Made by a program: the position numbers and the translations under genes | Shown here: one piece after another, positions 62,211 to 64,000 of the stretch | Layout of the letters: every line of letters starts with the position of its first letter | How positions within the stretch are numbered: the first letter of the stretch is position 1 | Notes under the pieces: model-generated | Told to the model about the DNA's origin: nothing | The model's input: the letters and a program-made list of their open reading frames with translations, nothing else | Database searches by the model: none | Assembly (NCBI GenBank): GCA_963778225.1 | Contig: CAVZTR010000006.1 | Coordinates: 186,001 to 250,000, forward strand | Length of the DNA: 64,000 nucleotides | Source: JAGVSR01 sp963778225 | GTDB taxonomy: Bacteria > Pseudomonadota > Alphaproteobacteria > Rhizobiales > Hyphomicrobiaceae | Direction: 5' to 3'

Positions 62211-63167
62211 TTAGTGGCCGGCGGCCGTCGCGGCGATCTCGCCCGCGCCCCACACGTAGATGCAGGCGAACAGGAATAGCCAGACCACGTCCACGAAATG
62301 CCAGTACCAGGCCGCAGCCTCGAAGCCGAAGTGCTGCTTGGGCGTGAAGTGGCCCTTCATCGCGCGCAGCAGACAGACCGCCAGGAAGATCGTGCCGATG
62401 ATGACATGTGCGCCATGGAAGCCCGTCGCCATGAAGAACGTCGACCCGTATGTGTGGCCGGCGAACGTAAAGGCGGCGTGACCGTATTCGATGTACTGGA
62501 GCACCGTGAACAGCGCGCCCAGTGCAACCGTCACGGCGAGACCGGCGATCAGCTGCCCACGCTTGTTCTCCAAGAGCGCATGGTGAGCCCATGTCACGGT
62601 GCAGCCCGAGAGCAGCAGGATGAGCGTGTTGACGAGCGGCAGACCCCACGGATCGAAGGTATGCTTGAAGTTGCCTTCCGCCGACGCGCCCGTTGCCGGG
62701 ATCGTCGCTTCCGTCATTTCGACCGCCACCGGCGGCCACTGGCCGCCAAACAGTTCATTGCGCTTCACCAGGCCGATGGCCTGCTGCACGTTCTCCAGCG
62801 TGTAGGTGCCGTTCGGGAACAGCGAGGCATCGAAGTACGCCCAGAACCAGGCGACGAAGAACATCACTTCCGAGGCAATGAACAGCAGCATGCCGTAGCG
62901 CTGATGGATCTGCACAACAGGCGTGTGCTGGCCCGTTTCCGCTTCGATGACGACATCGCGCCACCACATGAAGGCTACGGCGGTCAATGCGAGCATGCCC
63001 GCGGCGAACACGCCGGGACCCTGCACCCCGAACAGACCGGCTCCGCCGCCCGTCGAGCGCATCCAGATGATGGTCCCGATAGCGGTCACGAATGCCGAAA
63101 GCGACGCGAGGATCGGCCATGGGCTTGGATCGAGCAAGTGATAGTCATGGTTGTTGGCATGAGCCAT
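62211..63167 (-). CDS. ctaE: Cytochrome c oxidase subunit III
   Basis: 318 aa, seven membrane helices, with the long alphaproteobacterial loop after TM3. Trp-Trp-Arg-Asp-Val near 75, Phe-Phe-Val-Ala-Trp-Phe-Trp-Ala-Tyr-Phe near 107 and Gly-Phe-His-Gly-Ala-His-Val near 245 are family marks. ATG at 63167 with GGGGA upstream. It is part of aa3-type oxidase; subunits I and II lie outside the window. Confidence 0.95.
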   Translation of the reverse strand: MAHANNHDYHLLDPSPWPILASLSAFVTAIGTIIWMRSTGGGAGLFGVQGPGVFAAGMLALTAVAFMWWRDVVIEAETGQHTPVVQIHQRYGMLLFIASEVMFFVAWFWAYFDASLFPNGTYTLENVQQAIGLVKRNELFGGQWPPVAVEMTEATIPATGASAEGNFKHTFDPWGLPLVNTLILLLSGCTVTWAHHALLENKRGQLIAGLAVTVALGALFTVLQYIEYGHAAFTFAGHTYGSTFFMATGFHGAHVIIGTIFLAVCLLRAMKGHFTPKQHFGFEAAAWYWHFVDVVWLFLFACIYVWGAGEIAATAAGH

Positions 63168-63252
63168 GGTCGTCTTCCCCGTAGTCTCTTGTTGCATCCG
63201 GTCCTCCGGACTTCTCGTTCCGGTGCGGACCGCAAGGCCCGCGCCCGCAAAC

Positions 63253-63864
63253 CTAGCTTCTATTTTCTTTGTCGGTGGCAGCAGCGGCCTGACCTGCAGC
63301 CTTCGCCCCTTCGACGGGATAGAAAGTGTAGGACAGCGTAATTTCTTTGAGACGCGACGATTCCGGATCCTTCACCAGGGCCGGATCAATGAAGAACGAC
63401 ACCGGCATCTCGATCGACTGACCGGGCTCCAGCGTCTGCTCCTTGAAGCAGAAGCACTCGATCTTACTGAAGTAGAGACCCGCCGCATCTGGCGCCACGT
63501 TGAACGTCGCCGTGCCTGTGATCTTGCGATCGCTCGTGTTCGTCGCGCGATAGAACACCAGCATGTTTTCGCCGATGTGTGCTTCTACCGTCCGCTGCAC
63601 CGGTTCGAACGACCAGCCGAGCTTCGGCGACACATTCGCATCGAACCGCACGGTCACAAGCCGATCGAGCACGATTTCGGACGGCTTCTCCGCCTTCTGA
63701 GTGGTGCCGCCGAGCCCCGTCACCTGACAGAACATCTGATACAGAGGCACCGCCGCATAAGCCATGCCGCCCATCGCGAACGCGCTCGCAACGCACATCA
63801 GCGCCACTTTCGTGTCGCTCTTCGGCGTGCTGCGGGTCACCGGCTGCGGATGTTCTGCGGTCAA
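63253..63864 (-). CDS. ctaG: Cytochrome c oxidase assembly protein CtaG/Cox11
   Basis: 203 aa. One membrane helix (~19-38) and a periplasmic copper-binding domain with the Cys-Phe-Cys-Phe motif near 138. It delivers copper to CuB of subunit I. I take TTG 63864 as the start because AGGA stands 8 nt upstream; longer in-frame sequence overlaps the preceding gene. Leu-Tyr-Gln-Met-Phe-Cys-Gln-Val-Thr-Gly-Leu-Gly-Gly near 45 is also conserved. Confidence 0.93.
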   Translation of the reverse strand: MTAEHPQPVTRSTPKSDTKVALMCVASAFAMGGMAYAAVPLYQMFCQVTGLGGTTQKAEKPSEIVLDRLVTVRFDANVSPKLGWSFEPVQRTVEAHIGENMLVFYRATNTSDRKITGTATFNVAPDAAGLYFSKIECFCFKEQTLEPGQSIEMPVSFFIDPALVKDPESSRLKEITLSYTFYPVEGAKAAGQAAAATDKENRS

Positions 63865-63880
63865 GATTGTGATCCTAGGT

Positions 63881-64000
63881 TCAAATCGCCCGGTTCGCGA
63901 CGTTCGCGCCAAGATGCACGATCGTGGCCGCGTAGAACATGATCACGAGAAAGCCGAGGCCCAGCGCGATTGCTACCGACCGCATCCGCTGCCGCCTCTT
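63881..64000 (-). CDS. Small cytochrome oxidase assembly protein, CoxF-like, cut by window edge
   Basis: Only the last 39 residues are inside. They contain a single membrane helix (Val-Ala-Ile-Ala-Leu-Gly-Leu-Gly-Phe-Leu-Val-Ile-Met-Phe-Tyr) with a basic N-terminal flank and a short tail ending at TGA 63881. Position just upstream of ctaG on the same strand matches the small coxF-type protein of related genomes. Short length leaves the family call tentative. Confidence 0.6.
   Translation of the reverse strand, partial: KRRQRMRSVAIALGLGFLVIMFYAATIVHLGANVANRAI

Noticed and set aside
1..64000. Prophage, insertion sequence, CRISPR array, rRNA or tRNA genes
   Set aside because: No transposase, integrase, phage structural gene, regularly spaced repeat or RNA gene pattern was recognised on either strand.

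Overview
The window reads as chromosomal DNA of an alphaproteobacterium of the order Hyphomicrobiales (Rhizobiales), plausibly Hyphomicrobium-like; the genus is inference. Support comes from high GC with strong third-position GC bias, the phosphotransferase ChpT, a CcrM-type GANTC methyltransferase, an F-ATPase operon with paired b' and b subunits, the order mutY - DUF721 - DsbA - smc, and the run coxF - ctaG - ctaE - DUF983 - surf1 - thrC - M16 peptidase - GNAT. No rRNA, tRNA, CRISPR array, phage or insertion sequence was seen.

Layout. 1-9.5 kb: a secreted Ala-rich protein, an iron-export ABC pair (fetAB), chpT with a receiver-only response regulator, cysQ, a DUF1134/EipA envelope protein, a membrane-anchored coiled-coil protein, then three poorly conserved minus-strand membrane genes including a SLATT-like protein. 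9.5-18.3 kb: a frameshifted nnrU, an L,D-transpeptidase, panB, yfgM-like and bamB, an RlmL-type methyltransferase and prfC, which has a possible leader peptide and attenuator. 18.7-26.2 kb: a CHASE2 adenylate cyclase facing a FecR-domain protein, a cation diffusion facilitator, a membrane hydrolase, and mntH divergent from a Fur/Mur-type regulator across a perfect palindrome. 26.3-39.2 kb: a disrupted glyS, a winged-helix regulator, an ABC-F ATPase, rnhB, a large unknown membrane protein, a PepSY protein, ccrM, a two-component system and mutY. 39.3-48.1 kb: a tandem repeat, a DUF721 (DciA-like) gene, two DsbA-like genes, smc and atpI-B-E-F'-F. 48.2-64 kb: a lipoprotein, ispH-thrB-rnhA, a peroxiredoxin, a DsbD-N-like protein, yqgE, a degenerate GGDEF-EAL protein, GNAT, an M16 peptidase, thrC and cytochrome oxidase assembly genes running off the right edge.

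How the genes fit together. Cell-cycle control is represented twice (ChpT and its receiver partner; CcrM). Envelope biogenesis recurs (BamB, YfgM-like, L,D-transpeptidase, EipA-like, DsbA pair, DsbD-N-like). Energy metabolism is covered by the F0 sector and by copper delivery, SURF1 and subunit III of the aa3-type oxidase. Metal homeostasis is covered by FetAB, a CDF exporter, MntH and the Fur-family regulator.

Three genes (nnrU, glyS, the GGDEF-EAL gene) have reading frames that break and resume in another frame. This is either real mutation or indel error in the sequence. Of the non-routine signals, the best candidates for something undescribed are the prfC leader/attenuator (or small RNA) at 18411-18537, the inverted repeat covering the Shine-Dalgarno of the histidine kinase at 36017-36050, and the lineage-specific membrane cluster at 7.2-9.2 kb.
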